DNA of 64,000 bases from Eleginops maclovinus (GCF_036324505.1 NC_086356.1:16479744-16543743), one strand, 5' to 3'; numbered from the stretch's first letter, positions 44,101 through 57,941 are shown. The notes: generated by a model not told the origin, from the sequence alone. A program made the numbers and translations.

Positions 44101-46847
44101 GAGAGAGAAGTAGGATTCAACAAATACCTTTTCTGACTAGTTTGTTGGATATGGGTATATTATTAGACATACTGGATGAACGTGTTATGAAAGTCTAAAA
44201 GTGTTTTTCTGTAAGCGACAAAAGTGTATTTTCAACATTTTTCCAAGTCTGTGGGTGGATGTAAGTTATGGGTTTACGGTGTTTTTTTTTAGAAACATCA
44301 GTATAGCATTGGCTGACATCTGTGTCCTCTTTATTTTTGGACCACTTGAAAAAGCCCTCATCGTAGGATGATGGATGAAGTGATAAAGTTGGAGAGAAGC
44401 TAAAATGAAAGCGGAGGAGTTTATTTCTGGGAAGCAGCAGTCTGCTATCTGTAACTCACAGACAAAGTATAAAGGCAGATGTTTGTAATTTGTGGCTTAG
44501 TGAAATTGTTTCTTGCATTAAAACCATTATCTCTGAGATTCCTCTGTCTTTTCTTTTGGCTTTTTTTGGCGCCGGTTTAGGCTGATTGAGAGCTTAAAGG
44601 CTTGTCATGTGCAGAAGGAGCAGCTCCACAGTCTGTCGTCATTAATCACCTCCGCTGTCAGGCTTCACCCAGGACTCACTCAGACCCAGCCTCACCTCCA
44701 ACAACAACACCCAGACACCTTTCAAATATATATTTCACTGCAAAATATATCCTCTACCCCCTAGATTTTAATTTAAGTGCTTAATAAAATAGGAGGCGGT
44801 ATTTAGAGATTATAGTTATATATAACTTTATTTTGGGAAATTCATGTGACAGAGCAGCAACGGTAATACATGTAATACACAGAATAGGAAAAACAATGTT
44901 CAAACCACACAAGGATTATAAGAATAACAATGTATATAACGTAAGGATAACAGCAGGAATACTGAGTCAGGTCTTGGCTGCATGAATGATTAATGACTGA
45001 AGAGATTGTATGTAAAGTAATGGGGTTTTTAAACTGTATTCTTACTTATTCTTTATGTGTATTCATAACTTACTTTTTATTCTTTCTATGTAGCTAAAAT
45101 GACAATTAGTGTATGCTTGTTTAGCAGGTAAAATGTTTACCATGTGTTGCTTGCGTTCGCAAATTAGCACTTAACACAAAGTGAAGTAGAGAGACTGATG
45201 GGAATGTATTAGTGTTCCAGATATTTGGTCATATACCAGACCTGAAGAGACTTTTAAAGGCTATTGCTATGTAGTTTCATTGGAAAAGAGTTGGCAACAA
45301 TGTACAGGACACATGTTTTTAATCTTATAAATCAAGCCTTAATTTGCCAGCAAGAACGTAATCGATGGCAGACAGAACTTCATAGTGAAGGTGAGCCTTA
45401 TAGGGAACTCATCTAAACGTCTATGGTGTCATTATGCCATTACATTATGCAATGAACATTTACTTCTTAAAAATAAGTGAAAGCGTAAAACGTGTCCATC
45501 ACCACCTTAAACATATAGTTATTTAGATATCTCACGCAAAAAACAAAATGCTCAACCTCATAGTGGCACCAGAAGAAAGGTCATGAGGGTTAATCTTCTT
45601 GGGAACAGGAATGTATGTATCAAATGTAATGGCAACCCATAAGAAAGTTGTAATCTGTAATAAACTGGTGGTGCTATAAGCTAGTGAGGCTAAAAGTCTT
45701 TACCAACATCTGACTGGTATTCACTGACTCGAGCGAAAGTGAAAACCTACATGAGGAGCGTTGCGGTTGGTCAAGAGGAGGAAGTGGTGTCTGACAGCAC
45801 AAATGACTGACACAAGCAGTGAGGGAGTTGGACAGATGAGAGCCACAGGCACAGGGAGAAGAAGGGGTGGGGGGGTACGAGGGTCAACACATCGCCTGTG
45901 CATTGAGTGTGGCCCAGCAGCTGTATGCATAGGGGAGCCTTGGCCTCCTGCTCTGCATGTCACAGGCCGTGATTAATGACCTGCAGGCTTACTCTTTAGA
46001 CCCCCCCTTCCTTTTCCTCCTAAAAGTGACTGCAGCCATTGCTCCTTTAGCTAATGGACACAGCCATGCAGGGGTTTCATACCAGTGCACATACATGTGA
46101 AATGAAAGCAATTTCCTGCTTACAAAACGGCCCATTTTTGTCCAGGCTCTATGTCATTTCAGGGCGATAATTTCTTAGATTACAGTGTGCCTGTGCAGTG
46201 TCTGACAGGCTGGGGAGGGTGCCGTGCCTGTGTACTGGTTCCCAGCTTGTCAGGCAGCTGTCGAGGAGTGATTTATGACCACTAGACTCCAACCTGTCTT
46301 CACTGCCAGTTCAGTATTGTTACAACTGACAGCTAATGAGGCCAGACATGCTTTCAAGCAGAGCACTTAACAGGACTTCAATCTTCCCCCGTCACGAGTA
46401 CCATTTTTGCACTCTCTCTCTCTCTTTGGGCACACAGCACCCTCCTTTCTCTATGCCGGCCTTGTTCTCTGTGTTTCTGTGCTGGAATATCTGACAGGCA
46501 CTGAAAAGGGCTTCTGCCTTCCAAAAGGAGACATTTCTCAGAAGGCAGCAGAAAGACTGCCACCATCGTTCACATTTAATCTAATAACAAAGCCCTTTTC
46601 TATCAGGCTTTTGAGGAAAAGTTACACAAAATGTTAGTTTTCCTGCAGAGTTAGATTCAATTTAAAGCTGCAGCTAGGAGAGTGTTAGCTTTGCATAAAG
46701 ACCTGATTAGAACCTCAATTTGTCCAAACAAACCAACAACAAAGTGCCTCTGCAGCACATCCTGAACTGATCTAGTATTTCAAATTCATGCTAATTTAAA
46801 TTTCTAAAATAAACCACCACTACATTTTATTCCATGTCATTTCATTC
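44101..46847. other. Intergenic, nothing identified
   Basis: No supported gene. The stretch 45,965-46,330 is more GC-balanced than its surroundings and is noted as a candidate conserved noncoding element. Confidence 0.4.
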
Positions 46848-47191
46848 AGAGGTAGAAAGTAAAAGTCAGTACATTTACTCATGTACTGTTCTTAAGTACA
46901 ATGTTGAGGTGCTTGTACTTTACTTGAGTCAATTATCTGCTAGTTTTTAATTCTACTCCACTGAAATTTACAAATCCTGTAGGCTACTTTTTTTGTATTT
47001 ATTTTATAGCTTTAGTTACTTCTCAGATTTTGATTAATAATAATATGAAATATAATCAACACTTAAATCAGACTTCAGTTCCACCTGGAGTAAATTCAGC
47101 ACCCTGCAGTATACAAAGCCATTATAGTATTCCTATACTATGGTACTTTAACTTTTACTTAAGTACAAGATCTGAGTACTTCCCACCCCTG
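46848..47191 (-). mobile_element. hAT-type MITE (CAGAGGT termini), partial copy
   Basis: Starts CAGAGGTAGAAAGTAAAAGT and ends GAGTACTTCCCACCCCTG, with the interior in the same orientation as the 57,942-58,460 copy (CAGTACATTTACTCATGTAC; TTAAATCAGACTTCAGTTCC; ATACAAAGCCATTATAG). The flanking octamers do not match, so the target duplication has decayed or the ends are off by a few bases. Confidence 0.7.
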
Positions 47192-48348
47192 TTTTAGAGA
47201 TCTGACACCTATAGTTACTTGACAGATGAAAATGTTTGGTAATGCCTTTATTTTTAAGTTGTATTTTCCTAACAAGTTCCTCGAATGATTCTTGTAATCC
47301 CTGGCTTTTACACTTTAGTGACTGTACTGATAAAACAAAGGATTGTGCCTAATTAGAAGATAAAGGTTATAAAGCATTTCAACTTTTATTTTGATCATGA
47401 TCAAGTGGACAATCATATATAATTGAAACAATAATTGTAATATCTGTTTTGACTGTATATTTACTCTGTGAATTAAACTAATTATGAAACATGTTTATTT
47501 TCTTACTGTTAGTACATCCACCCTGCCACGTTTATTTGGAGAAGTGAACCAGTAAACACTGTCTGGGTTTCACAGCTCTCGTTTCCTGAATAAGCAGCCA
47601 GTTTATAACAGAGTCTCGGGCAGCTCTCCAACCTTTAACCCCTTGTTCCTTGTCAGCCATGATTAATGGCAGGCTAAATGCTAACTAGCTGCTAGCTCGC
47701 ATTGCCGTCTGTGCTATCGTCCTCTCCCTCAAACTGATGTGTTCATTAAATGCTGCAACAGCGACACCTATAGGCCGATGGAAGAAAACAACAACACAAA
47801 GTTGTATATTTAAGTGTGTTATGACATCTAAATAACAAGATAGGGTTACATGGTTTAGACATTTAATAGTTATTTTGTTTCAGATGTATTGTGTAATAAT
47901 ATGTGTAAGAAAGCTTTTTAAAAGAGTCCTGATAATCCCTGATAAGCAGACACTGTTTCTTCTAAGAAGTGACATGCAACTGATGGGATGAATGAATGTA
48001 AACCACTGATTTAATCTCCAACAACACAGTTTATTTAAAATCTTAGGTATTTTTGAAAAGTGTATAAAGACGCAATGGAAATGTTCAAGTAAACTACAAA
48101 TACTTCAATACCGTATTCAAGTCAATATAATAATAACAACACCAACTTTATTTGTAATGCACCTTTCATGCAAGGATGCAGCTAAAAGTCCTTAACAGAA
48201 AAAGACGAGATGCAGGAAAATATTAAAATAAGTCAAACGTTTCAAAAACAAGTCATATTAGTTTGTTCATAATATAATAAATCATGAAGTAGCAAAACCT
48301 CAGTGTAAGTAAAAGTCTTGCATTCAAAGGTAAGCATAGTGTTAGCCA
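47192..48348. other. Intergenic, nothing identified
   Basis: No gene or clear repeat recognised. Confidence 0.4.
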
Positions 48349-48862
48349 GAGGTGGGAGAAGTACTCAGATCTTGTACTTGAGTAAAAGTAAAAAGAGGTT
48401 ACAGAGCGTAGGAATACTCTGTTAAAAGTAAAAGTCCTGCATTCAAAATGTTATTCAAGTAAAAGTACAAAAGTATCAGCATCAAAATATACTTAAAGTA
48501 TCAAAAGTAGTACAGTAGTCATTGTGCAGATTGCTCCATTTCAGAATAATATCTCTGATGTGTTTTATAATTATTGATCATTAAAGTGTTATCAAAGCTG
48601 GTAAAGGTGCAGCTAGTTTGAATTACTTAGTATACTGCAGGGTAGCTTGTGGATTTGATCCAGGTGTAACTAAAGTCCTTAAGTGTTGATTATATTTAAT
48701 GTTTTATCTAAAGGTACTTAATGAAAGTAGTGGAGTAAAAGTTTACTTCTGATTTGTAGTGGAGCAGAAGTGCAAAGTTGCATAGAATGTAAATATTCAA
48801 GTACAAGTTTCTCAAAAAAGTACAGTACTTGAGTAAATGTACTTAGTTACTTTCCACCTCAG
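48349..48862 (+). mobile_element. hAT-type MITE (CAGAGGTGG termini), near full length
   Basis: About 514 bp, starting near CAGAGGTGGGAGAAGTACTC and ending GTTACTTTCCACCTCAG. The first and last bases form an inverted CAGAGGTGG / CCACCTCAG pair. Octamers GTGTTAGC and TTATTAGC on the two sides agree at 6 of 8 positions, fitting an aged 8-bp duplication. It is the reference copy for the many degraded AGTAAAAGTA repeats in this window. Confidence 0.78.
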
Positions 48863-49400
48863 TTATTAGCATTAGTGAACATTAGGTATAATGGCCCTTT
48901 CAGAATAATATAGATGACATTATGGATTATCATTGTTGATGATGTGAAATGTGAACATAATTTCAATGTTGCACCTAGTAAAGGTTTAGTTAATTACATC
49001 ATAACTTAGAAGAAGTAAATTGGAAGTTCAAATAACAGCAACAATTTAAAATATATGAAAAAAAACCTGATTCAAGTAAAGTAATTCAGCTGATGTTCAC
49101 CCCTTTTTCAGGTTATACCTTGAATGCAGGCCTTTCTCTGAATACTGCTTCCACCTCTGTCTGCCAGGTCACCTGAGGGGAAACCTCACCTGAAGTACAG
49201 ATATTATATCACCTAGACTCTGCTGCCCCCTGCTGGAGGTCCCTCTCTATACATTTTGTTACAAGATTAAAGTTTAGAACAGTTTAAACTTGCAGGAAGT
49301 TGACTCACAGAAAAAATGTTTGGAACCAGCTTCTTAAAATAAGTACGACTCTTTTACGCATCCTTGTGAGAAGTTATATTTCACTGTTATGTTATGGGCA
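48863..49400. other. Upstream flank of gramd2b
   Basis: No gene seen. The sequence becomes more GC-rich and pyrimidine-rich from about 49,440 toward the gramd2b start, so the promoter and 5' UTR of gramd2b probably lie in 49,300-49,654; no specific core element was identified. Confidence 0.35.
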
Positions 49401-49654
49401 AGTAATGTAGGCTACTTCTGCAGGATTTATCACATCATGGAATGTCCCCCAGCAGCAGGAGCCTCTTGTTCCCTCTTGTTCCTGATGTTGTTCCCTGCTG
49501 CTCCCTCCCCTTTCCCGGCTCCTCCTCTGCCGGCCAGGGCTTCTCGCTCCACCGAACAGATCCTCCAACAAAAAAAAAACTTTCTGTGCCGGCTTCCTGA
49601 AACTTCTGTACAACTAATGTTGGGGGACGCGTAAGAAATGACAAATAAAGAGCC

Positions 49655-52600
49655 ATGGTTCTGATGACCGAGCAGTCGGACAGACCTCTGACCCCGTTAT
49701 CCACACCGGAGACACTTCTCCACTCCCGCGGGAATCGGACGACGTAAGTCTGGATAAGATGGAGAGAAAGGGCCCGGGTTGCCTTGCAGGCCTAATGCAT
49801 TGTGGTTATTTGCATTCATATCCTGTAGTTATTTGAATCACCGTGCTCACTTTCTTATGAATGCATGCAACGTACGTGGCACGGAATAAGCAGATAACTC
49901 GCATGTAAGCGACACAACTTTCCATATTATATTTTGAATTAGTTTTGAATTTAACAATGGTCTGCTCTGGCTTTACAATGGATTACTTACAAATGTACTG
50001 CATACGTAATGTGTTGGTACACGTTTGACAGTCTTGTGTAGGTGAGTTGAAGCAGAAAAAGAGAGTATAGTTTGCTGTGTCCAGGTCTGATGTGGATCAT
50101 GTGGGTGAGAGGAGACAGAGGAAGCATGGAGGGTCCCCTGCAGACCCTCAGCTGTGTGGGGACGCCGAGGCAGACCCCTCAGACAGCAGAAAGAAAGCAG
50201 CAGGCATGAGGTGAAACAATACTGTTCTCTGACTAATATAGCTGAAAGAATCAGACTAATAATGGCTGTTTAATTCATTCTTATAACATATTCAAGCAGC
50301 TTTTGATGATTTTTCTCTGTTTGAATCAATAATTTACAGTTTTGAAATTGTTGTTGTTGTACCCTTTTCTCATGAAAAATCATTAATTAATTTGAATTGT
50401 TATCTAACGGTTAAATCCTTTATTTAAACAGGTATTCCCACTGTCAGCATGTGTACTAATTATACAAATCTAATAACAGAATCATAGTTTAACTCCCGTT
50501 ATTTATAATTTATATTAATACTGTTAAAACATGTTTTTTCCTATTTTATCTTATTTTGTATTATTGTTATTCCCGGGTATATTCCATGTTTAACATCTGT
50601 GCTTCTTATTATGTTGCTGCCTTGACACGTGAATTTCCCTATTGTGATTATTAAAAAAAGAAAATGCTATTGTATATAAATTATCAGTGGTATATTAAGA
50701 TATGTAATTATTTATTTGCAATGCGTTAAAGGAAAATAAATAACATCAATTATTTCTCTGCTTGAACTGGATTTATTCCACTAACGTTGTGAAAACATTA
50801 GTGTTATTCCACCAACTGCTGTATACCTGCATGACAAAAGTGGTGTTTACATTCTGCTGTTGCTGTGTAAGCAGACTTTATGTAACCACAGCTGACAGGA
50901 ACGCAAATTGAAGGACATTTACCTTTGCTTAAAGAAACATCCTGTGAGTGTGAGAACATGCCATGTTTGTATCAGGAGTTATAACGCAGTTATATCAGCT
51001 TTCCTGCTGATGTGTCACTTTAACATTAACACTGACCTCTTATCTGTCAGATTGAAACCTGTGGAGCCGCTTTCCCCACTGCTGACTCCTAGTGACTGTG
51101 AAACAAAGTCTGAACGGAAAAAATCCCAGCCCAGCCACGTATGTATAATTCTTATCTAATCATCAAACTCCTGACAAAATGGACACCTTTTTGCAGTTTC
51201 TAATACAAAATAATATTCTGTTTCCTTTCAGATTTCCAAAACAAATCTACATTATCATAAGCTTTTCAAGGAGGTCAGCAAAGATGAGCTTGTCAAACAA
51301 AGTAAGTTTCAGATTCTCCTTTCAAATAAGGAAGCGAAGAAATGTTACTCAGTTCTGTTTGCTTTATACAGGCTACACTTGCGCCCTGCAGAAGGACATT
51401 TTGTATCAGGGCAAAATGTTTGTCTCTGATAACTGGATCTGCTTCCACTCCAAAGTCTTCGGCAGAGATACAAAGGTACTTTTACTGCAAGTGTTATGAA
51501 GTTCATGTTTAATGGCTAGAGTCCCTTGTATAACATGGCTGTGTTTTCTCCAGATTTCAATCCCTGCGGTCACTGTGACGTTTATAAAAAAAACTAAAAC
51601 TGCCTTGTTAGTGCCAAACGCCCTCGTGATTGAAACGACATGTGATCAGGTAAGAGAAAGAAGACACAATCTGTTGTTTTTAGCCCCTTCTGTCATAACA
51701 TGTAAGTGATTCTAAATTGATATAACGTCTTCCAGCATGTGTTTGTGTCCTTCCTCTCCCGAAACACCACCTACACACTTCTGAAGTCCATCTGCATTCA
51801 TTTGGAGGTAAATAACAATTTCTAATAAACACATATTTGTGCTGATATAATGAAATGCTTTTTTTGAAACTGAAAGAACAGTTTTAGTATCTGGTAAGAG
51901 ATCAATTAATAACACTACTTGGCAAATCGTTTACGCCAAAATATCAAACTTTTGCCGGTTCCAGCGTTTAACATTTCTGTGGTATACATAACAGTCAGTT
52001 TAATATTTGTTTATTTTGGCTTGTTGGCTTGACAGAAATACAGTTTATGACTTGAAAACTTTGACTAAACACAAATAAAAACCGATAAACTTTAACACTG
52101 AAGTGATTTTCTGAACTTGGGGAAATATGCTTATTTTCCTTGGTGGTGGAGACCAAAATGAGAGCTAGAATATAGTTAATACTAAACTTACATTTATCAT
52201 TTTACACAAACCCCACTTCAAATATTTGCCAATTTTGCAACGTGTCTGCTGGATGTGTTAATGGATGTCTGTTACTAAGACAACTTTATAAGATGCTAAT
52301 AATTAAGAGTTGATTTAAAGACATTTTTCACATACAGTATCTTTAAAAACAGGAATGTACTTTGTATGATTATATTAGAGAAAAATTAAATGGTTTGATT
52401 GATTGACTTGTTTTGATACTGCTAAAAAGTGGCTAAAATATCTTGAAACTAAACAATAATGTATGTAATACTCTGTCGTTGCAGGTGGAAAAGACGTGTA
52501 GCAGCCCTGTTATTTCCTCCTGTGAAACCAGCTTCAGAGTGCAATGCCCATCCTCGCTTCCTCTGGTCAGTCCGTTTCTCCAATTTCATGCAATGTTTTT

Positions 52601-55600
52601 TTACAGGATGTATTTATTTTCTACTAAGAAAAGATTAAAGATCTACAGAAATGCCTTGTTCTCATGTTATACAACACCCTCTCTGTATGTGGTACCCATT
52701 GTGTGTTAAAGTCCTGTATGTATGTGCACTGCAGGACTTTTCTGCAGACTTTTCTGCAGGCTTCTCCGACCTTGATGGTGTTGTGCAACAAAGGCGTCAA
52801 GAGATGATGGAGAGCAGCAGTTCCGGGTCTCAAACACCAGATTATGACAAAATAAATGGTGCGTTCTCCATCCTCCTCCCTGTATGTCTACATCTGCCCT
52901 TTACAAAGCTGCTGTACACTTACTTTAATCTGGTGCAAACACTGTTGTCGCTTTTTTCCCTCTCCTAATGTGCTTAGGGTGTTGGGTTTCACTGTGGCTC
53001 AGACAGCCTTTAGTTTGCAAATAACTGAAGGAAAGCCAAGTGAAATTTGAGCCATCGAGACTTTGCTTTGTGTTATAGCCAAGACAGTTGGCATGGTGAT
53101 GATCCCATTGAGTGATAATAACATCTTTAGCTTTTATTGTTGACTTTTTTTTTCATCTGTCAAACATAGAGTGCTTGTAGATCTGAAAAGACATTGTCAT
53201 GTCTATTAATAATATTTACCCAGGCAGCCAGACACAGGTTCTTTTGTGTTTATTTGAGCAGACTTCAACAGCCTCCCGGACCCATTTCTGAGTACAGTGA
53301 AGAGCGGGGAGGTTTCAGTCCACGCAGACATTCACCTCCAGACTCCAAGCCAAAAACACGGAGCTGCCCTGAAGAACGGTAGTTTAAAAATACATCTCTG
53401 TTCATTAAAGAAGCTTTAGGAGTTACTGTTTCCCAGAAGAAATTCAATTAAAGTAATTAATGTATGTTTCATTTTGGCTGAGAGATACACAAGAAAGAGC
53501 ATTTCCACGTCATGTCGGCACAGTAGAAATGAAGCCACCACCATCTACTGCTTAGCTTAAACACTGGAAACAGGAGAATGCAGCGTGCTTGACTTTCTCA
53601 AAGATGTATAATCCCCCTGGGAAACGGCTAGCCGTTGTTTTTACAGTTACATAAAACACACATATAAGGTATTAAGTAGTGAGCTTAAGAGGTTCATTAA
53701 GGGGAATTGTATAACCTTTGGACACAGCCGGGCTAGCTGTTTCAACCTGTTTAAAATAATAATATTTGTGCTATTACATTTTATTTTATATTACTTTAGA
53801 TATCGGCACAACAAGTTTTAAAAGTAGGGAAAATAAATAAAAAATAGAATAAAAAACAGGTAGGGAATGACATTAAAATAAGATGGGGAAAAAAATGTAA
53901 TGATAATAAAAAATAAAATGAATGTATTATAGAATTCATAGCATGCAAAATCCAACCGGGAAAATAATAACGACTAAATCATAAAAATAACAATAAAGTT
54001 AAAAATAATAATATTACAGACATGGGAAATGTAAGAAGCATGAAAACAATTGAAATATTTAATAAATTGATGAAAATGTTTTATTTACTCTTTAATGGTT
54101 CTTGTTTAATATTTATGGTATAGATATGAGAGTGGTATCGTTTTATCATTTTAATAATATCAAAATGTATCTTTCTATTGCTCCTTATAGGTTGTACTAA
54201 GCTCAACGGCAAACCCTCACAGCCCATGTCTTTACACACCATCCTCCTCATCTACTTGTTTTTGTGAGTAACCTGTCATTATGTGGCACACGACACTCTG
54301 ACAAGACAATTGATTTATTGATTAATATTCATTTTCTGGGCGTGTCTGGAATTGTTCTGTCTGTTTAATGCTTGATCTGTCACTGTGTGTGTGTCCCCTT
54401 ACAGAGTTAGTGTCCTCGTCCTGTCCTCATGTTACATGGCTTTCAAGATTGTGGCTCTTGAGCATCGTTTGAACTCCTTGGTGTCCATGGGGGAACATAT
54501 CCGTAATGAGTAAGAGATAGATTCACATGTTACTAAGGTGTTATTGGTGTCATAAAAATAAAACATTAACTCATACTGTTTTATTTATTTTGGTAGTTAA
54601 CTTTGTTTATGATATTATTGCAAATGTTGTTTTAGAAATTCTGTGAGCCGTAGACCCCAGGATGAAGTGAATGCTGAGATTTTTGGAGAACTTTCTACTA
54701 ACTTGTTCAAGCTGGAAAAGGTTTGTCATGTTTTTGTGAACACAGCAAAATATGGTCACTAAAGCGATATAAAAAAATAGGTTTAAAAGGTTCAGTAGTT
54801 CTATATATATATATATATATATATATCAAAATGTTATGAATTGATTTGCATACACAAAAACATTTCACACTGTCTTAAGTGGCGCTATTAACCACATTTT
54901 AAAGTGGTGAACCAAACAAACAGAATGCATTTTTTATCTGAACTCTTGTTGTGAGTTACTTTAGAAAATATATACATCTCTAAAGTCTTTAGGACAAAGC
55001 TATAGCCAGGAGACGGTTAGCATATCCTAGCATAAAGAGTGGAAACAGCCAGCTGGATCTGATCAATCGCAACAAAAATATCCACCAGCTCTAAAACTTC
55101 CTGGTTATCAAGTTAAATCTATTTTGTTATCTTGGAAAAGTCTACAGTGTATTTGTTTGAGTTATTCCTAACGGGGGAGGAGAAAGGACTGAAGAGATAC
55201 ATTTTTGGGACATTGCTGTCAGCCCTTTTTTTGTTGTCTTTCTTTTTTAGAAATGATAGTGTAGCAGAAGGTGTGTATTGTGTTAGAAACAGACGGATGT
55301 AATGCATGCAATAACCAGAGCTTCCTTTTTATCAGTGACTCTCTAAAGGGTTCGGCAGCTGGGAGATTGGAGGGGGCAGGAATTGATCTATCAGCTGGTT
55401 ATCCTTTTGCTGACATTGAGGCTGTGATGTTTTGTCTCTGTGTTGCCGAGGCTGCTGTGTGTCCGACGGCAGGTTTTGCTGAGTCGTGTTTTCAGTGATA
55501 AGGGTTCTGCCGAATATGACCTGCTGTGAACTGTTGGCAGTGATCCACCAATAAAAAAAGTGGGCTTCCCATGCTTTACATGTAGTATAACTTAATTACT

Positions 55601-56394
55601 TTGGGAGTTTTTATTTATCAGTTAAGGAATGATCTCCTTAATGTTTTTGATAATGGTATCGCTCAACCAGAGTTAAAGAGTTAAATTTGCTTTTTCTGCA
55701 AATAAAAAGCCCATGACACACCAAGCGGATCAAAGCGGTCAATTTTTTCCTAGTTTTTGCAGTCACAACTCTTGTAGTCATCTTCACCCTTTATCCCGTG
55801 GACATTTATTTACAGTTCAAACCTGTTTTCAATTTGTAAAGTCTGGGATGACTGTTGTCTATGCTTATGCACACATTTCTCTATCAAAGCCAGGTGCTTT
55901 GGGTTCAAGATAGCTGATAACAACAAATACATTCTCTCCTCTATCTTTAGTTTTAGCACCCAGAATATCCCAGCAGGATTTAGGTGTGTAATATAGTCCA
56001 GGGTCGCATTAAAGGGTTAAACAAATAAGATACAACATGGTAAATATTAAGCTTTAGAGTTGTTAGTAGGCCGGTTTGGATAACTTTGGACAGAGCCAGG
56101 CTAGTTGTTTCCTTCTGTATTCATTGTTTATGCTAAGCTAAGCTAACCATGTGCTGGCGGAAGCTTCAAATTTAAAGGACAGATATAGTAATTGATCTTC
56201 TCGTCTAACTTTCCTAAAAAATGACATGAGCATATTTTCCAAAATGTCAAAGCTGTTTTTGAAAGATTCTATGGAGGTATCTGAAGTTATTAATACTCAA
56301 TTGTGGTTTAATATTTTCTATCTGACAATATTGTACTTCATCTTTTCAATCCTAGATTCAGAGAAGCCTGCGGAAGCTACTGGAAGAGACTTAA
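49655..56394 (+). CDS. gramd2b: GRAM domain-containing protein 2B (GRAMD3-like)
   Basis: Fourteen coding exons: 49655-49743, 50085-50210, 51051-51138, 51232-51301, 51372-51475, 51554-51649, 51736-51807, 52485-52565, 52735-52858, 53262-53378, 54191-54263, 54405-54509, 54636-54720, 56356-56394. All junctions are GT-AG with compatible phases, summing to 1,269 nt (422 residues; human GRAMD2B is about 430). The GRAM domain, a PH-like lipid/protein-binding fold, covers about 109-215: HKLFKEV, CALQKDILYQGKMFVSDNWICFHSKVFG, KKTKTALLVPNAL. The conserved SLPLDF...FSDLDGVVQQRRQ...SSSGSQTP segment follows. A hydrophobic helix at about 338-359 would anchor the protein in the ER membrane; GRAMD proteins work at ER-plasma membrane contacts. 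The start has good context and an in-frame TAA 9 nt upstream. The similarity is clearly closer to GRAMD2B than to GRAMD2A. Exons 1-3 encode a poorly conserved N-terminus, so exon 2 is the least certain. Confidence 0.95.
53540..54170. repeat. Degraded GCTTAGC-family MITE in gramd2b intron 10
   Basis: GCTTAGCTTAAACACTGGAAACAG, GGGAAACGGCTAGCC, GGACACAGCCGGGCTAGCTG and, after an AT-rich stretch, ATATGAGAGTGGTATCG follow the order of the family consensus as I recall it. The AT-rich 53,760-54,110 segment seems to interrupt it. Confidence 0.55.
54798..54825. repeat. (TA)n microsatellite in gramd2b intron 13
   Basis: A run of about 28 bp of TA. Confidence 0.9.
56080..56250. repeat. GCTTAGC-family MITE fragment in gramd2b intron 13
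   Basis: GGACAGAGCCAGGCTAGTTG, ATGCTAAGCTAAGCTAACCA and ATATTTTCCAAAATGTCAAA match the right half of the element at 37,356-37,808. It ends about 100 bp upstream of the last coding exon. A separate small piece lies at about 54,990-55,050. Confidence 0.65.
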
Positions 56395-57320
56395 AAGAAG
56401 TCTTTTTGTCTGTCCAGACAGAAGCTTTGCTTTCTCTGTTAAAAAAAGGTTGGTTTATCACTGAAAATCAGCAGTGATCACATTTGGTTATAGATTTGTT
56501 GCCAAAGCACAAACGGATCATACACAAAGCTTTCTCAAAATGGACTGAACTTCAACTTAAGTTGTGCAATAATAGCTTCTTTCCTCTTTGCACTCAGGTC
56601 TATTTTATTACTCTTTCTTTAGAAAATCTTGTGCTGTAGGGTAAATGGGAGCAGTGTGTTAGTGTTACTTAAGAGAACTTTTAGGCATTGATGCAGTATT
56701 TATCGGAGCTTTTATTTTGCATTTCACAACAGAATGGTATTTTTAAAGATCCAAAGGTCATATTTTAATGTCTTTTTAAACATTTCTTAAAAGGTCAACT
56801 TGTGCTATTTAGGTGTTTTATATTAGAATGAATTGCAGATGAATTGTATTTATGTCATGTATATAAATAACTTAGGGATGTTTGTACAATATATTTTAAT
56901 GACATTTATAGGCTTCCTCTTATGGTGTGTAGTAGCAAAAGATAAGAATGTGTCTGTAAGGGCTTATTTGAATAGAGGTTTGCCAAGTGAAAAGTTTGAT
57001 GTGAATTTTTATTGTAAATTACTCCCAATCTTTACTTTTTAACCATGTACATTGCAGGATTATGCTGGTTAAAGGATTGATAAATGCTCAGCTGATTAAA
57101 ACAAACTGTCCATTTCCATAGAACCTTTCTTCATGGTTGCTGTTGAGTGTTTGTTTATTTATACTCCTGTCAATCATTTCAGGAGCAATATATAAGAGCA
57201 CACTTGTGTTTTAATAAACTGTGGTGGTTTGTTTGCATTAAGATCACAGATTCTGCTTTAAACTATTGTGTCATGTATTAACTATTGAGTCCTGAAATAA
57301 ATGTCTCTCATAGAGTTTCT
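56395..57320 (+). other. Probable gramd2b 3' UTR
   Basis: The sequence downstream of the TAA at 56,392-56,394 holds no gene and reaches an AATAAA at 57,296-57,301, a plausible polyadenylation signal. A second AATAAA at 58,804-58,809 would require an extended UTR running through a MITE and is less likely. Confidence 0.55.
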
Positions 57321-57941
57321 GTTCAACTGAATTTGTAATTTTTTGGAGCAGCATTTTTCTCACAGGTCTGACCACAAAGTGACACACACGCCAAGCATAA
57401 GCAAATTAATACAAACTGTCATAAAACTATGATGTAACCTGATCACAAGTACTGATGCCAGTTGGCAGTGCTCTAAGAAGTATTCAGTTAACTCACCATG
57501 ACATGTACAAGAGTAAACTTCACTGACATCTAGGTGTAGTCTGTTGGTTTTATACCTGTTAGGGCGGGATATTTTGCCTCAAATCTTCTCTTATTAGTAC
57601 AGGTGACATCATATATTCCCAGCATTAACCTCGCCCAATTTAAACCTGATTAAGGAACATATCAGCCAGAGAGATTATTTAAACCTGAGAGGGTGACATT
57701 TATTTAAGTACTGTACGAATAAGAGTTACTTGTACTTTTTACACACCACTTGTACTACACTACATTTCAAAGGAAAATATTGTAGATTAAAGATACTCCA
57801 TAACAAGTAAACATCTTCTATTGTAAATGTAAGTGTTATCAGGAAAATATCATTTAAATATCAAAATAAAGTACTCTATGCAAGGAAGTTGCCCCTTTGA
57901 GGGTATATCTAATGTACTTTATACATGTACTATTTTATACA
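57321..57941. other. Intergenic, AT-rich
   Basis: No gene. 57,700-57,850 contains ACTTGTACTTTTTACACACC and AGTACTGTACG, likely an eroded hAT MITE remnant. Confidence 0.4.

Noticed and set aside
55271..55498. 75-codon frame in gramd2b intron 13 as an extra exon
   Set aside because: It is not flanked by matching splice sites, and exon 13 joins exon 14 in phase with the conserved C-terminus (KLEK then IQRSLRKLLEE).
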